Source of the DNA: Pseudomonas mediterranea CFBP 5447
GTDB lineage: Bacteria; Pseudomonadota; Gammaproteobacteria; Pseudomonadales; Pseudomonadaceae
DNA: 64,000 nt
Reading direction: 5' to 3'
Assembly: GCF_000774145.1 (NCBI RefSeq)
Contig: NZ_KN322987.1
Span: forward strand, 2,756-66,755
Positions 15,001-20,573 of this stretch are shown here, one piece after another. The position numbers and the translations under genes are program-made. Under the pieces are notes generated by a model. The model had not been told where the DNA came from and made no database searches. It saw only the letters and a list, made by a program, of their open reading frames with translations. Each line of letters begins with the position of its first letter. Position 1 is the stretch's first letter.

Positions 15001-15519
15001 AGCGAGTCGCCAGGCGGCAACGGCGTGGTGGGCAGGCCCTATACCGGGACAGGGGTGTTGCACCGGTTGATCGAGGCAATGCAACTGGCCTCGGGCAAAT
15101 CCCTCGGTATCGATGCCACGGTCTTCGGTGCCCAGGACGATTCGGCACAGATGCGCTTGCTGCATGCCGGCATGGTCCGCGCCGGCATGTTGCCGCAGCG
15201 TTCGGCGGTGGATTCCATGCGTGGTCCGGCGCGGGCCTTCGGTACGGCCCTGCGCACGGTTTATCAACCGCAACATCAATACACCGGGCCGGTGCGCCTG
15301 GTGCTGGCGAATGATCCTACCCTGGATACCGCCGGCAACAAGCGCGAGCAACAGCAAATGATCGAAGGGTGGCGCAAGCATGTACCGGACTTGAGTATCT
15401 GGTACGGTCCGGGCAACCACTTCACGATTCTCAAGGCACCACACGTACATAACCTGGCTGCCTGGTGGCAGGACGGCCTTCCCATGCTCGATGAGGAGGA
15501 GGCCAGTGACTACGTCTAG
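1..15519 (+). CDS. Cyclic lipopeptide NRPS, last subunit (5' end outside window)
   Basis: This multimodular peptide synthetase adds the last residues of a lipopeptide and releases it. The reading frame is open from base 1, so the N-terminus is missing. Domain order by nucleotide is: A1 (partial, to ~700), T1 (~840), C1 (1009-2340, HHVALDH at 1480-1500), A2 (2400-3880), T2 (~4020), C2 (4195-5490), A3 (5530-7100), T3 (~7230), C3 (7400-8690), A4 (8745-10270), T4 (~10400), C4 (10570-11950), A5 (11990-13490), T5 (~13630), TE1 (GWSFG ~14020), TE2 (GHSFG ~14918). Pocket residues read by eye: A1 ends M-V-H (Thr), A2 DLYNNALTYK (Ala), A3 DLEHNTTVSK (Dab), A4 DVWHMSLVDK (Ser), A5 DAMFLGCTFK (Ile/Val). 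C1 and C4 look like dual condensation/epimerisation domains, and C2 and C3 like LCL domains. The order Thr-Ala-Dab-Ser-Ile/Val fits corpeptin/sclerosin-type lipopeptides. C1 lacks eight residues found in C4 (see findings). Confidence 0.95.
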   Translation, partial: EALETGILKPWYARAINAGTQLVNMYGITETTVHVTYRALCAADAQLVGVSPIGGRIPDLQLYVLDAQREPVPVGVVGEMYVGGAGVSRGYLNRDELTAERFLRNPFSDEPNARMYKTGDLGRWLADGSIEYLGRNDDQVKIRGFRIELGEIEAALAACEGVSEAVVIAREDEPGDKRLVAYVIAKEDTQPAAAELRTQLLGSLADYMVPSAFVMLEAFPLTTNGKLDRKALPAPDQSAVISREYEAPQGDVENAIARIWQDLLKLEQVGRHDNFFELGGHSLLAVKLIERMRQVDLSADVRVLFGQPTLAALAAAVGGHTEVVVPANLIPAGCTRITPDMLPLADLDQEAIDRIVAGVPGGVANVQQEGILYHHLAAEQGDPYVLQVMFGFDSRERLQAFAQALQSVVSRNDILRTSMAWQGLESPVQVVWRHATLALEEIALDPAAGDAVQQLHERFDPRHYRLDIAQAPLMRLAYAQDLANQRWVGMLLFHHVALDHTALEVVVHEMQASLLDQAELLAPAVPYRNHVAQARLGVSREQHEAFFRDMMGDIDEPTLPFGLLNVQGDGSGIEEVQQGVDAPLAQRLRTQARQLGVSAASLVHLAWAQVVGRVSGREEVVFGTVLMGRMQGGDGADRALGMFINTLPLRVSVGHTGVRTAVKATHARLSGLLGHEHASLALAQRCSGVPASLPLFSTLLNYRHSAGEAASEQAISAWHGIHTLGMEERTNYPLCLNVDDLGEGFLLTAQAVAEVGAQRVCGYMHMALESLVQALEHAPDAPLRELSIVPADEREQLLVAFNATDAEYPLEQTIHGLFEEQVRRTPDALAVRHGRQQLNYRELNGLANRLAHYLRKQGVQPDSRVAICVERGIDMVVGLLAILKAGGGYVPLDPAYPADRIAYMLEDSAPAAILVQAATRGLLGETTVPVIDLDRGVWQDEAAPNPLVPGLTSSHLAYVIYTSGSTGLPKGVMIEHRNTVNFLTWAHRSFDAQTLSKTLFSTSLNFDLAVYECFAPLTSGGSIEVVTNVLELQHGEHDITLINTVPSALKALLEAGGLGEGVDTVNVAGEALKRSLVEALFEQTSVKRLCNLYGPSETTTYSSWVSMAREDGFAAHIGKPVANTQFYLLDEHKQPVPLGVPGEIYIGGAGVARGYLNRDDLTAERFLNDPFSNIANARMYKTGDLGRYLPDGNIEYLGRNDDQVKIRGFRIELGEIEAKLAQHDAVKEAVVLAREDVPGDKRLVAYFTQSEAVDIETLRSHLQARLPEYMVPVAYVHLDALPLTPNGKLDRKALPAPDLESVITRGYEAPQGEVETTLAQIWQDLLGLQQVGRHDQFFELGGHSLLAMQLISQVRLRLGVELSLTALFAHPALMDLAQAVSEAGRSTLPEIVRVSRDEPLPLSFAQQRLWFLAQMEGASSAYHMPAGLRLRGTLDRVALQRALDRIVARHEALRTTFVQAQGEEPRQCIAAADSGFALLQHDFSERIDAEAEVHALAAREAVDAFDLEHGPLIRGRLIRLGDEDHVLLVTMHHIVSDAWSMGVLVKELVALYEAFRHELDDPLPALAVQYGDYALWQRRWLSGEVLQAQSSYWRQTLADAPALLMLPTDRARPAQQDYSGAALPLAFDAELTANLKALSQRHGVTLYMTLMAAWAALLSRLCGQDDVVIGSPVANRTRSEVEGLIGFFVNTLAVRIDVSGAPTVEALLARVRNQTLGAQAHQDLPFEQVVEVLNPVRSLSHSPLFQAMLSWQTLDNNELALGDLKLESLGVASNIAKFDLSLELGEAQGQIFGALEYATALFDEATVQRYLGYFERVVRAMVASDQTLIEQIALVDDTERQHLLVGLNANQAPYPRGQTIHQLFEAQVATRPQAIAVVFEGERLSYAELNRQANQLAHHLIGLGIRPDDRVAICVERSAEMLVGLLAVLKAGGGYVPLDPAYPAERLAYMIADSAPVALLTQRALQDRLPPLATPVVLLDYVERVRSGIATGREDNPVVASLGVRHLAYVIYTSGSTGAPKGVMIEHRGLVNYCVDAARLFELTPADTVLQQNTLNFDLSVEEIFPALVAGATLAPTRQLFGSVELQQDAGIRPTFVHLTAAHWHSLAAEWHSTPAQARDHLRDVRLVNVTGDALSMQKLQMWDAVRPAHTRLINTYGPTEATVSCTAAYMHYDADGAAGNATIGTPMANTRIYLLDGHRQPVPFGVAGEIYIGGDGVARGYLNLEAINAERFLVDPFSEQPDARMYKTGDLARYRPDGRIEYLGRNDFQVKVRGFRIELGEIETRLSHCAGVKEAAVIVREDTPGDKRLVAYVVPQGGITLSAAALRSELSTLLAEYMVPSAFVSLVALPLTPNRKLDRQALPAPDADAFASREHVAPQGATEIALARIWQGMLNVETVGRHDHFFELGGHSLLVMRLIAQVREQLGVELSLNEVFAQPELSALAQVLARAARSSRPDIVPVSREQALPLSFAQQRLWFLAQLDNASAAYHIPTGLRLRGALDTAALGRALDRIVARHEALRTTFVQGQEVEQRIAPADIGFALQRHDLSAHPDAEAELSRMAGEEARQAFDLSRGPLARGRLVRMGDADHVLLVTLHHIVSDGWSADVLTRELGVLYAAFSQGQDDPLPALPVQYADYAIWQRRWLTGEVLSRQERYWQDTLVGAPALLTLPTDRPRPAQQDHSGHAVGIAFDEALTEGLKALSQRHGATLFMTVMAAWAALLSRMSGQDDVVIGTPTANRMQAEVEDLIGLFVNTLAVRVEVSSELTVETLLQRVKAQTLGAQAHQDLPFEQVVEVVRPLRSLSHSPVFQAMLSWQNSETGGMELSDLSLQGLGVTSRTAKFDVLLDMALIEGRLFGSLEYATALFDQATMERYLGYLECILRAMVADEQALVVQIPLLEDAERQHLLEAFNATAVDYPQGLTLHGLFEARVTTCPDAVAVVFEEQQLGYAQLNQRANQIAHRLLELGIRPDDRVAICMDRSTDMVAALLGILKSGAAYVPLDPDYPADRLAYMLENSAPAVVLTQRALQASLPATAARVMVLEDEDFATQSTGNPQVSGLHASHLAYVIYTSGSTGLPKGVMNEHGAVVNRLLWMQDAYTLSAADAVLQKTPFSFDVSVWEFFWPLFTGARLVMARPGGHRDPAYLREAIQRHGITTLHFVPSMLDVFLAHGEAGECEGLRQVMCSGEALPGHLVRRFKAQLPGTALHNLYGPTEAAVDVTAWDCTGAETPDSTPIGKPIANTRIYLLDAHQQPVPLGVAGEIYIGGVQVARGYLHRPELTAERFLVDPFSDRPNARMYRTGDLGRYLADGNIDYLGRNDDQVKIRGFRIELGEIEAKLAQHGAIKEAVVLAREDVPGAKRLVAYFTVHGDEHRVEIESLRTQLQAQLPEYMVPAAYVQLEALPLTPNGKLNRKALPAPDLSSVITREYEAPQGAVETTLAQLWAELLKVEKVGRHDHFFELGGHSLLAVTLVERMRQAGLSADVRVLFGQPTLAALAAAVGGATEIVVPDNGIVPGCKRITPQMLPLADLTQQEIDAIVAGVPGGVSNVQDIYALAPLQEGILYHHLVSPQGDLYVQQAMFNLKDRARLDAFVNALQGVIDRHDILRTAVLWEGLGEPVQVVLRKAPLAVQTCMVEPGQDAMAQLRERFDPRHYRLDVRQAPMMQLACAYDDEHQRWVALLLFHHIALDHTALEVIQHDMQAYLLGQQAQLGDAVPYRNYVAQARLGVTQSAHEAFFRDMLEDIQEPTLPFGLQDVQGDSHVIEQARLSVDDSLSHRLRTQSRLLGVSAASLHHLAWARVVGAVSGREDVVFGTVLMGRMQGGEGADRALGLFINTLPLRVDIGVDGTRAGVKATHARLTALLGHEHASLALAQRCSGIATSTPLFSALLNYRHTATQVTQEAQSAWNGIEGLGGEEWSNYPLSLNVDDLGEAFVLTTLAESRIGAERICGYMHTALESLVDALERTPEAPLRELAILPAAERRQLLVDFNATDSVYPREETVHGLFEAQVRARPDGIALQHGAQRLTYRALHERASHLAHCLLERGVQPGARVAIMLDRSFELIISELAILKCAAVYVPLDHHAPEERQRFMLQDSAAVLVLTTSDKAVPEDMPRVDLDRLQSIQAARPAVFPGQSSDTPAYIMYTSGSTGHPKGVIVPHQAIGRLAINNGYADFGVQDRVAFASNPAFDASTMEVWGALLNGGRVVIVDHETLLSPTQFAQVLAEAEVSVLFLTTGMFNQYQLLIPDALAGLRILLSGGERGDPASFRRLLAHAPSLRLVNCYGPTETTTFATTHAVTAVPHGATSVPIGRPIANTRVYILDAARQPVPVGVAGEIHIGGAGVALGYLNRPDLTEERFIADPFSDTGTARLYRSGDIGRWLPDGTIEYLDRNDGQVKIRGFRIELGEIEARLHECHGVREALVIAREDSPGDKRLIAYYTGHENGEAFDADALRAQLRAVLPEYMIPAAYVRLTSLPLTLNGKVNVGALPVPEMHAYGSQGYEAPQGDLEVTLAGLWADVLKLEQVGRHDNFFELGGHSLLAIRLVGLLAQANLTVSLAELFQHESVASMAAMLQARTEEVQVKEAIVPVRTTGQQNPLFLVHEFSGLDLYFPMLGKHIDPDIPVYGLPAVEWGEPQLQTMECMASRLVGIIRSVQPKGPYRLAGWSFGGVLAYETAIQLIGLDEEVEFVGLIDSYLPRLVDQGRSRWALDEAHKLHLLDRCDVFWRAALPGEAVLAAILEKLTDLQGQLDRFDFEGLVQHCRDEAMLPAELAVYTAEQLWQYLDREVAHGHALAHYMVYPISVPVHLLVAEERKDDAPEHSGYLGWDAVLPTSQLHCVKVPGNHQTMMQAPHVQALGQAISAELHAAASRPAPSPKSGYQPLLTIQGGRADRAPIFCVPGAGDSVTGFIGLTDAFGPDWPIHGLQHRGLDGSTEPFSLVETAAQAYLEAIDKVQPEGPVHLLGHSFGGWIVFEMAARLHARGRKVASLTLIDSESPGGNGVVGRPYTGTGVLHRLIEAMQLASGKSLGIDATVFGAQDDSAQMRLLHAGMVRAGMLPQRSAVDSMRGPARAFGTALRTVYQPQHQYTGPVRLVLANDPTLDTAGNKREQQQMIEGWRKHVPDLSIWYGPGNHFTILKAPHVHNLAAWWQDGLPMLDEEEASDYV

Positions 15520-15597
15520 CCGTTCTTCCTTCGGGCGCACCCATGGAACCCGGCGCTGTCTTGGCCGGGCCTGAACTCAACGCACTCATGGTTATTT

Positions 15598-16749
15598 ATG
15601 GAAAAGTCGAAGTTTCGAAAAATCGCTATCGTGCTTGTCCTGGTCGTGGTCACCGGCCTGGTTTTCTACAGCGCTCAGTCGCCAGGGAAACCGCCGGAGT
15701 ACCTGACCGCCACGGTCGAGCGTACTGACATCGAGAACGCGGTGTTGGCCACCGGGACGCTCCAGGGCGTCAAGCAGGTCGATGTCGGGGCCCAGGTGTC
15801 CGGGCAACTGAAGTCGCTCAAGGTCAAGTTGGGCGACAAAGTGAAGAAGGGCCAGTGGCTGGCGGAAATCGACCCGCTGCTGGCACAGAACGCCTTGCGC
15901 CAGGCCCAGGTCAATGAAGAAAACCTGAAGGCCAAGCGGCAAGCCACCGCGGCACAACTCAAGGATGCGAAAGCCACCTACGACCGCTACAAGGTGCTGC
16001 AACCGGACGACGCGATTTCCAAGCAGGAATACGAGACCGCCGAATCGAACTACAAGGTGGAGGCAGCCAACCTGCTGTCCCTCGACGCACAGATCAAGGA
16101 CGCGCAGATCCAGGTGGAAACGGCCCGGGTCAACCTGGCCTACACCCACATCGTCGCGCCCATCGACGGCTACGTGGTGGGCATCGTGACCCAGGAAGGC
16201 CAGACCGTGATCGCCGAGCAACTGGCACCCGTGCTGTTGAAGCTGGCGGATCTGGACACCATGACCGTCAAGGCCCAGGTGTCCGAGGCCGACGTGATTC
16301 ACATCGTGCCCGGGCAAGAGGTGTATTTCACCATTCTCGGTGAAGCGGAAAAACGCTACTACGCCACGCTGCGCGGCACGGAGCCGGCACCGCAGAACTT
16401 CCTCGAAACCCAGAACGCCGGGACGCCCAAGCAGAACACCGCGGTGTTCTACAACAGCCTGTTCGACGTGCCGAACCCCGATCACCGCCTGCGCATTTCG
16501 ATGACGGCCCAGGTCCGCATTGTCCTGGACAAGGCCAAGGCAGTGCTGACGGTTCCGGTCGCGGCCCTGGGCCCGAGAAACCAGGATGGCACCTACGTGG
16601 TGCGGGTACTGGACGCCGAAGGCAAGGCCCAGCCGCGTAACGTCCAGACGGGGATCAACAACAACGTCAGGGCAGAAATCAAGGACGGCCTGGCCGAAGG
16701 CGACAAGGTCGTCATCGGTGAGCCTACCCCAGCCGTGGCGGGAGCCTGA
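15598..16749 (+). CDS. macA: MacA-like periplasmic adaptor of lipopeptide exporter
   Basis: The 383-residue membrane fusion protein links the inner-membrane ABC pump MacB to an outer-membrane channel. The sequence shows an N-terminal membrane anchor (residues ~8-26), a lipoyl/barrel-sandwich half around residues 55-90 (VDVGAQVSGQL), a long alpha-helical hairpin (~95-180), and a beta-barrel/C-terminal part ending near VPVAALGPRNQDG. It lies 78 bases after the NRPS stop on the same strand, and its stop is two bases before the macB start. MacAB pairs next to Pseudomonas lipopeptide synthetases export the peptide, so the same role is inferred here. The ribosome-binding site before ATG 15598 is weak, and I chose that start for its basic N-terminus followed by the anchor. 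Confidence 0.93.
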   Translation: MEKSKFRKIAIVLVLVVVTGLVFYSAQSPGKPPEYLTATVERTDIENAVLATGTLQGVKQVDVGAQVSGQLKSLKVKLGDKVKKGQWLAEIDPLLAQNALRQAQVNEENLKAKRQATAAQLKDAKATYDRYKVLQPDDAISKQEYETAESNYKVEAANLLSLDAQIKDAQIQVETARVNLAYTHIVAPIDGYVVGIVTQEGQTVIAEQLAPVLLKLADLDTMTVKAQVSEADVIHIVPGQEVYFTILGEAEKRYYATLRGTEPAPQNFLETQNAGTPKQNTAVFYNSLFDVPNPDHRLRISMTAQVRIVLDKAKAVLTVPVAALGPRNQDGTYVVRVLDAEGKAQPRNVQTGINNNVRAEIKDGLAEGDKVVIGEPTPAVAGA

Positions 16750-16751
16750 CC

Positions 16752-18713
16752 ATGACGCGACCACTGTTGGAACTCGAAGGGATCACCCGCAGCTTCCAAG
16801 CGGGCGAAAAGGCGTTCATCGCGCTCAAGGACATCAACCTGACGATCAATGCCGGGGAAATCGTGGCGATCACCGGGGCGTCCGGCTCCGGCAAGTCCAC
16901 CCTGATGAATGTGCTCGGCTGCCTCGATCATCCGAGTTCCGGCAGCTATAAAGTGAATGGGCGCGAAACCGGCTCGATGAACGACCGTGAGCTGGCGGAG
17001 CTGCGTCGCGATCACTTCGGCTTCATCTTCCAGCGCTATCACTTGCTGCCCCACCTGAGTGCCCTGCACAACGTCGAGATGCCGGCCATCTATGCCGGTG
17101 CCGCCGAGTCGCAACGGCACAACCGGGCCGGGGAGCTGCTGGGTCGCCTGGGGCTGACCGGGCACCTGGCCAATCGACCCAGCCAGCTTTCCGGCGGGCA
17201 GCAACAGCGGGTGAGTATCGCCCGGGCCTTGATGAACGGCGGCGAGATCATCCTCGCCGACGAACCCACCGGGGCACTGGACACCGCCAGCGGCAAGGAA
17301 GTGATGAAGATCCTGCTGGAGCTCAACGCGGCGGGGCACACGGTGATCATCGTGACCCACGATGACAAAGTGGCGGCCTACGCCCAACGCATCATCGAGA
17401 TCCGCGACGGCGAGATCGTCAGCGACCGGGCCAATCCGCAGCGGTCCATGGAGGACCAGCCGCCCCAAGGCACGCCGCCGGCCAAGGTCAAGTCGTCGAA
17501 CCGCTTGCTTGCCAGCTTCGGGCTGTTCAGCGAAGCGTTCAACATGGCGTGGGTGGCGCTGATCTCGCACCGGATGCGAACGCTGCTGACAATGCTGGGC
17601 ATCATCATCGGCATCACCTCGGTGGTGTCGATCGTGGCCATCGGCGAAGGGGTCAAGCAATATGTCCTGAAAGACATCGAAGCAATCGGCAGCAATACCA
17701 TCGAGATCATGCCCGGGGCCGACTGGGGCGACAGTCGCTCGACGGCAATCGAAACCCTGGTGCTCTCCGACGTCACGGCGCTGAGCGACCTGTACTACAT
17801 CGACAGCGCCACCCCGAACCTGGGGCGCAACCTGCTGTTGCGTTACCAGAACATCGACGTCAATGCGACCGTCAACGGTGTGAGCGAGAGTTACTTCCAG
17901 GTCCGCGGGATCAAGATCGGCGCGGGCGTCGCCTTCAACAAGGACGACTCGAGGCGGCAGTCGCAAGTGGTGGTGATCGACCATAACACCAGCCAGCGAC
18001 TGTTCGGCTCGCACACGGACCCGCTGGGCAAGGTGATCCTCGTCGACAACCTGCCTTGCACCGTCATCGGCGTGACCGAGGACCGCAAGAGCGTGTTCAA
18101 CACCAGCAAGAACCTGAATATCTGGATGCCCTATGAAACGGCGGCGGGGCGCTTGCTGGGCCAGCGCTTCCTGGACAGCATCACAGTCCGAATCAAGGAC
18201 GGGCAGCCGAGCAAGCTGGTGGAAGACAACGTGGTCAAGCTGCTGACGCAGCGCCACGGCACCAAGGACTTCTTCACCTACAACCTCGACAGCGTGATGC
18301 AAACGGTGCAGAAGACCAGCCAGTCGCTGGCGCTGCTGCTCTCGCTCATCGCAGTTATCTCACTGGTGGTGGGTGGCATCGGCGTGATGAACATCATGCT
18401 GGTCTCGGTCACCGAGCGAACCCGTGAAATCGGCATCCGCATGGCGGTGGGGGCACGGCAGTCCGACATACGCCAGCAGTTCCTGGTGGAAGCGGTGATG
18501 GTCTGCCTGCTCGGCGGGACGATCGGCATCGGCTTGTCGTTCAGCATCGGCTACGTCTTCTCGATCTTCGTCAAGGAATGGCAGATGGTGTTTTCGATGG
18601 GGTCGATCATTACCGCGGTGGTCTGCTCGACACTCATCGGCATCGTGTTCGGCTTCGTACCCGCACGCAACGCGGCGCGGCTTGACCCGATCAATGCCTT
18701 GGCGCGGGATTGA
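16752..18713 (+). CDS. macB: MacB-like ABC exporter (ATPase-permease)
   Basis: The 653-residue inner-membrane ABC transporter is of the MacB type. The N-terminal nucleotide-binding domain shows Walker A GASGSGKST (residues ~42-50), signature LSGGQ (146-150) and Walker B ILADEP (167-172). A first transmembrane helix lies near residues 277-300 and a large periplasmic domain follows. Three C-terminal helices belong to the FtsX-like permease (segments VISLVVGGIGVMNIML, VCLLGGTIGIGLSFSIGYV, VVCSTLIGIVFGFVPA). Length and layout match full-length MacB. It is very probably co-transcribed with macA and the NRPS, and is inferred to export the lipopeptide with MacA and an outer-membrane partner that is not in this operon. 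REP sequences follow its stop. Confidence 0.95.
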   Translation: MTRPLLELEGITRSFQAGEKAFIALKDINLTINAGEIVAITGASGSGKSTLMNVLGCLDHPSSGSYKVNGRETGSMNDRELAELRRDHFGFIFQRYHLLPHLSALHNVEMPAIYAGAAESQRHNRAGELLGRLGLTGHLANRPSQLSGGQQQRVSIARALMNGGEIILADEPTGALDTASGKEVMKILLELNAAGHTVIIVTHDDKVAAYAQRIIEIRDGEIVSDRANPQRSMEDQPPQGTPPAKVKSSNRLLASFGLFSEAFNMAWVALISHRMRTLLTMLGIIIGITSVVSIVAIGEGVKQYVLKDIEAIGSNTIEIMPGADWGDSRSTAIETLVLSDVTALSDLYYIDSATPNLGRNLLLRYQNIDVNATVNGVSESYFQVRGIKIGAGVAFNKDDSRRQSQVVVIDHNTSQRLFGSHTDPLGKVILVDNLPCTVIGVTEDRKSVFNTSKNLNIWMPYETAAGRLLGQRFLDSITVRIKDGQPSKLVEDNVVKLLTQRHGTKDFFTYNLDSVMQTVQKTSQSLALLLSLIAVISLVVGGIGVMNIMLVSVTERTREIGIRMAVGARQSDIRQQFLVEAVMVCLLGGTIGIGLSFSIGYVFSIFVKEWQMVFSMGSIITAVVCSTLIGIVFGFVPARNAARLDPINALARD

Positions 18714-18738
18714 GGTATCGAATCCAACACAGATCAAC

Positions 18739-18907
18739 TGTGGGAGCGAGCCAGCTCGCGATAGCGGTGGTGCCCCTAACTTCGATGCTGACTGACCCGG
18801 CGCCATCGCGAGCAGGCGAGCATGCTCGCTGCTCGCGATAGCGGTGGTGCATCCGACATTGATGCAGACTGACCCGACGCCATCGCGAGCAGGCTCGCTC
18901 CCACAGT
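18739..18907. repeat. REP cluster between macB and the Dab aminotransferase
   Basis: Four copies of the Pseudomonas REP core (GGGAGCGAGC...GCTCGCGATAGCGG and its reverse complement) alternate in orientation and fill almost the whole gap between the convergent macB and aminotransferase genes. Some copies are imperfect, for example the one containing GAGCATGCTCGCTGCTC near 18815-18840. Such pairs form hairpins and probably act as the 3' boundary for both transcripts. Confidence 0.85.
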
Positions 18908-18915
18908 GGTGGTTT

Positions 18916-20256
18916 TCAGACTGTTTCGCGTGCCGCCTGGGGGCGTGCTTCGACGACCTTTCCGAGTGACTGCTCGAACCGGTCGAGGACCATATCAACT
19001 TCACCCTCGGTGATGGTCAGGGGTGGCAGGAACCTGAGCACCGCGCCGTGGCGTCCTCCGGTCTCTATCATCAAGCCATTGTCGAAGCACTTGAGCTTGA
19101 TGGCCTGTGCCAGGGCGCCGTCGGCCTGGCCGGCGCGTTGGATGGTGGTCGGTTGGATGATTTCCACGCCGATCATCAGGCCGCGACCACGGATGTCGCC
19201 GATGAAGGAAAACCGCTGCGCGATCTGCTGCAGGCCGCTTTCCAGCCGCTTGCCCATCCGGGCGGCATTGGCAACCAAGTGGTCTTTCCTGATCTGACGC
19301 ATGGTTGCGGCACCCGCCACCATCGCAATCTGGTTGCCGCGGAATGTGCCTGCGTGCATGCCGCGGCCCCAGGTATCCAGATGCCTGGCATACACGATGA
19401 CCGACAAGGGGTAGCCGCCGCCGATGGCTTTTGACAGCACCAGGATGTCGGGCACGATACCCGCATGCTCGATGGCGAAGGTATTGCCGGTACGACCCAG
19501 GCCGGTCTGGACTTCGTCGACGATCAGCAGGATGTCCTGTTCGAGGGTGATCTCCCGCAAGGTTCTCAGCCAGTTGGCCGAGGCCGGGATACAGCCGCCT
19601 TCGCCTTGCACCACCTCGACAATCACCGCCGCCGGTTTCGCAACGCCGCCTTCGGGGTCCGACAGTACGGTGCGGATGTAGTCGATGGACAACTGATCGG
19701 TGTGTTCGCCATCGGTGCCGAACGGGCAGCGGAAGCGATAGGGGAACGGCAGGAAGTGTGTGCCCTGGGCAATGAGACCTTCGGCGCTCTTGGGCGACAG
19801 GTTGCCCATGGCGGACAAGGCCCCGGCCGTCATTCCGTGATAGCCGCCGTGAAAAGCCATCAGCGGCGAGCGCCGGGTGTAGTGGCGCGCCAGCTTGATG
19901 GCGGCCTCGACGGCATCCGAGCCGCTGGGCCCGCAGAACAGGATCTTGCTGGTCTCGCGCATGTTCGCCGGCAGCATCGAGAACAGCTCCTGCACGAAGG
20001 TATGCTTGGCCGGTGTCGCCAGGTCGAGTGCCTGCTGCAGATGATCGCCGGCGAGGAACGCCATCACGGCGTCGCGGACTTCCGGTGGATTGTGCCCCAA
20101 GGCCAGGGTCCCGGCGTTCGACAGGCAATCGAGAAATTCCTGGCCGCTGGCGTCCTTGATCCGCATCCCCTTGCCGCTGACAAATAGCCGTTGGAAAGTC
20201 TGCGCATAGGTTCGCGCATTCGACTCGATATTTTCGAGGTAACTGAGTGCTTCCAT
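18916..20256 (-). CDS. dabA: Diaminobutyrate--2-oxoglutarate aminotransferase
   Basis: This 446-residue class-III PLP aminotransferase of the EctB/PvdH/DAT type converts aspartate semialdehyde plus glutamate to L-2,4-diaminobutyrate. The sequence shows GPSGSDAVE (residues ~109-117) for the phosphate site, the VDEVQTGLGRTG segment (247 on) and the PLP lysine in LSKAIGGG (K276). Full length for the family. It sits opposite the exporter genes and within the lipopeptide locus, and one upstream NRPS module has a Dab-type pocket, so its likely job is to supply Dab to the synthetase. A second copy for pyoverdine (pvdH) would be expected elsewhere in such genomes. DAT and EctB are hard to separate by eye, but the context favours DAT. 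Confidence 0.9.
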   Translation of the reverse strand: MEALSYLENIESNARTYAQTFQRLFVSGKGMRIKDASGQEFLDCLSNAGTLALGHNPPEVRDAVMAFLAGDHLQQALDLATPAKHTFVQELFSMLPANMRETSKILFCGPSGSDAVEAAIKLARHYTRRSPLMAFHGGYHGMTAGALSAMGNLSPKSAEGLIAQGTHFLPFPYRFRCPFGTDGEHTDQLSIDYIRTVLSDPEGGVAKPAAVIVEVVQGEGGCIPASANWLRTLREITLEQDILLIVDEVQTGLGRTGNTFAIEHAGIVPDILVLSKAIGGGYPLSVIVYARHLDTWGRGMHAGTFRGNQIAMVAGAATMRQIRKDHLVANAARMGKRLESGLQQIAQRFSFIGDIRGRGLMIGVEIIQPTTIQRAGQADGALAQAIKLKCFDNGLMIETGGRHGAVLRFLPPLTITEGEVDMVLDRFEQSLGKVVEARPQAARETV

Positions 20257-20300
20257 GTTCGATCATCCGTTGGCTATGGAAAGGGAGGGACGCAGGACCC

Positions 20301-20390
20301 TGTGGGAGCGAGCCTGCTCGCGATAGCGGTAGGGCAGCCGCATCGATGGTGCATGTACCACCGCTATCGCGAGCAGGCTCGCTCCCACAG
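20301..20390. repeat. Inverted REP pair
   Basis: Two REP cores lie head to head (TGTGGGAGCGAGCCTGCTC at 20301 and its inverse ending at 20390) between the divergent aminotransferase and RND efflux operons. The 317-base gap 20257-20573 also holds two short palindromes listed separately, and otherwise nothing coding was seen. Confidence 0.85.
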
Positions 20391-20499
20391 GGGGAAGTAT
20401 TCACAAGTCCGGGCCATTTCAGCAGGCCTCTGCATTTATCGCGAGCTTTCCGGCCGGCACCTGTCCCCGTTTCCCACGCCAGACACAAAACCGGCCCCA

Positions 20500-20548
20500 G
20501 GGTTAAATAACCCAATCAAATCTGCCGCGTCCCTGAACGGTCCGTTCA
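20500..20548. promoter_or_regulatory. Two operator-like palindromes upstream of the RND efflux operon
   Basis: GGGTTAAATAACCC (20500-20513) is a perfect palindrome. TGAACGGTCCGTTCA (20534-20548) has perfect seven-base arms around one central base. The second ends 25 bases before the ATG of the outer-membrane factor, where a repressor would act. No cognate regulator gene is visible close by, so the assignment rests on symmetry and position only. Confidence 0.4.
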
Positions 20549-20573
20549 CTTTTGCCAGGCCTCCAAACCACCT

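Noticed and set aside
15550..15571. CCCGGC/GCCGGG hairpin between the NRPS and macA as a terminator
   Set aside because: No T-run follows, and macAB are expected on the NRPS transcript.
20462..20485. syr-syp-like box (TGTC...GACA) before the RND operon
   Set aside because: Only the outer four bases match and the spacing is four bases too long for the P. syringae consensus.
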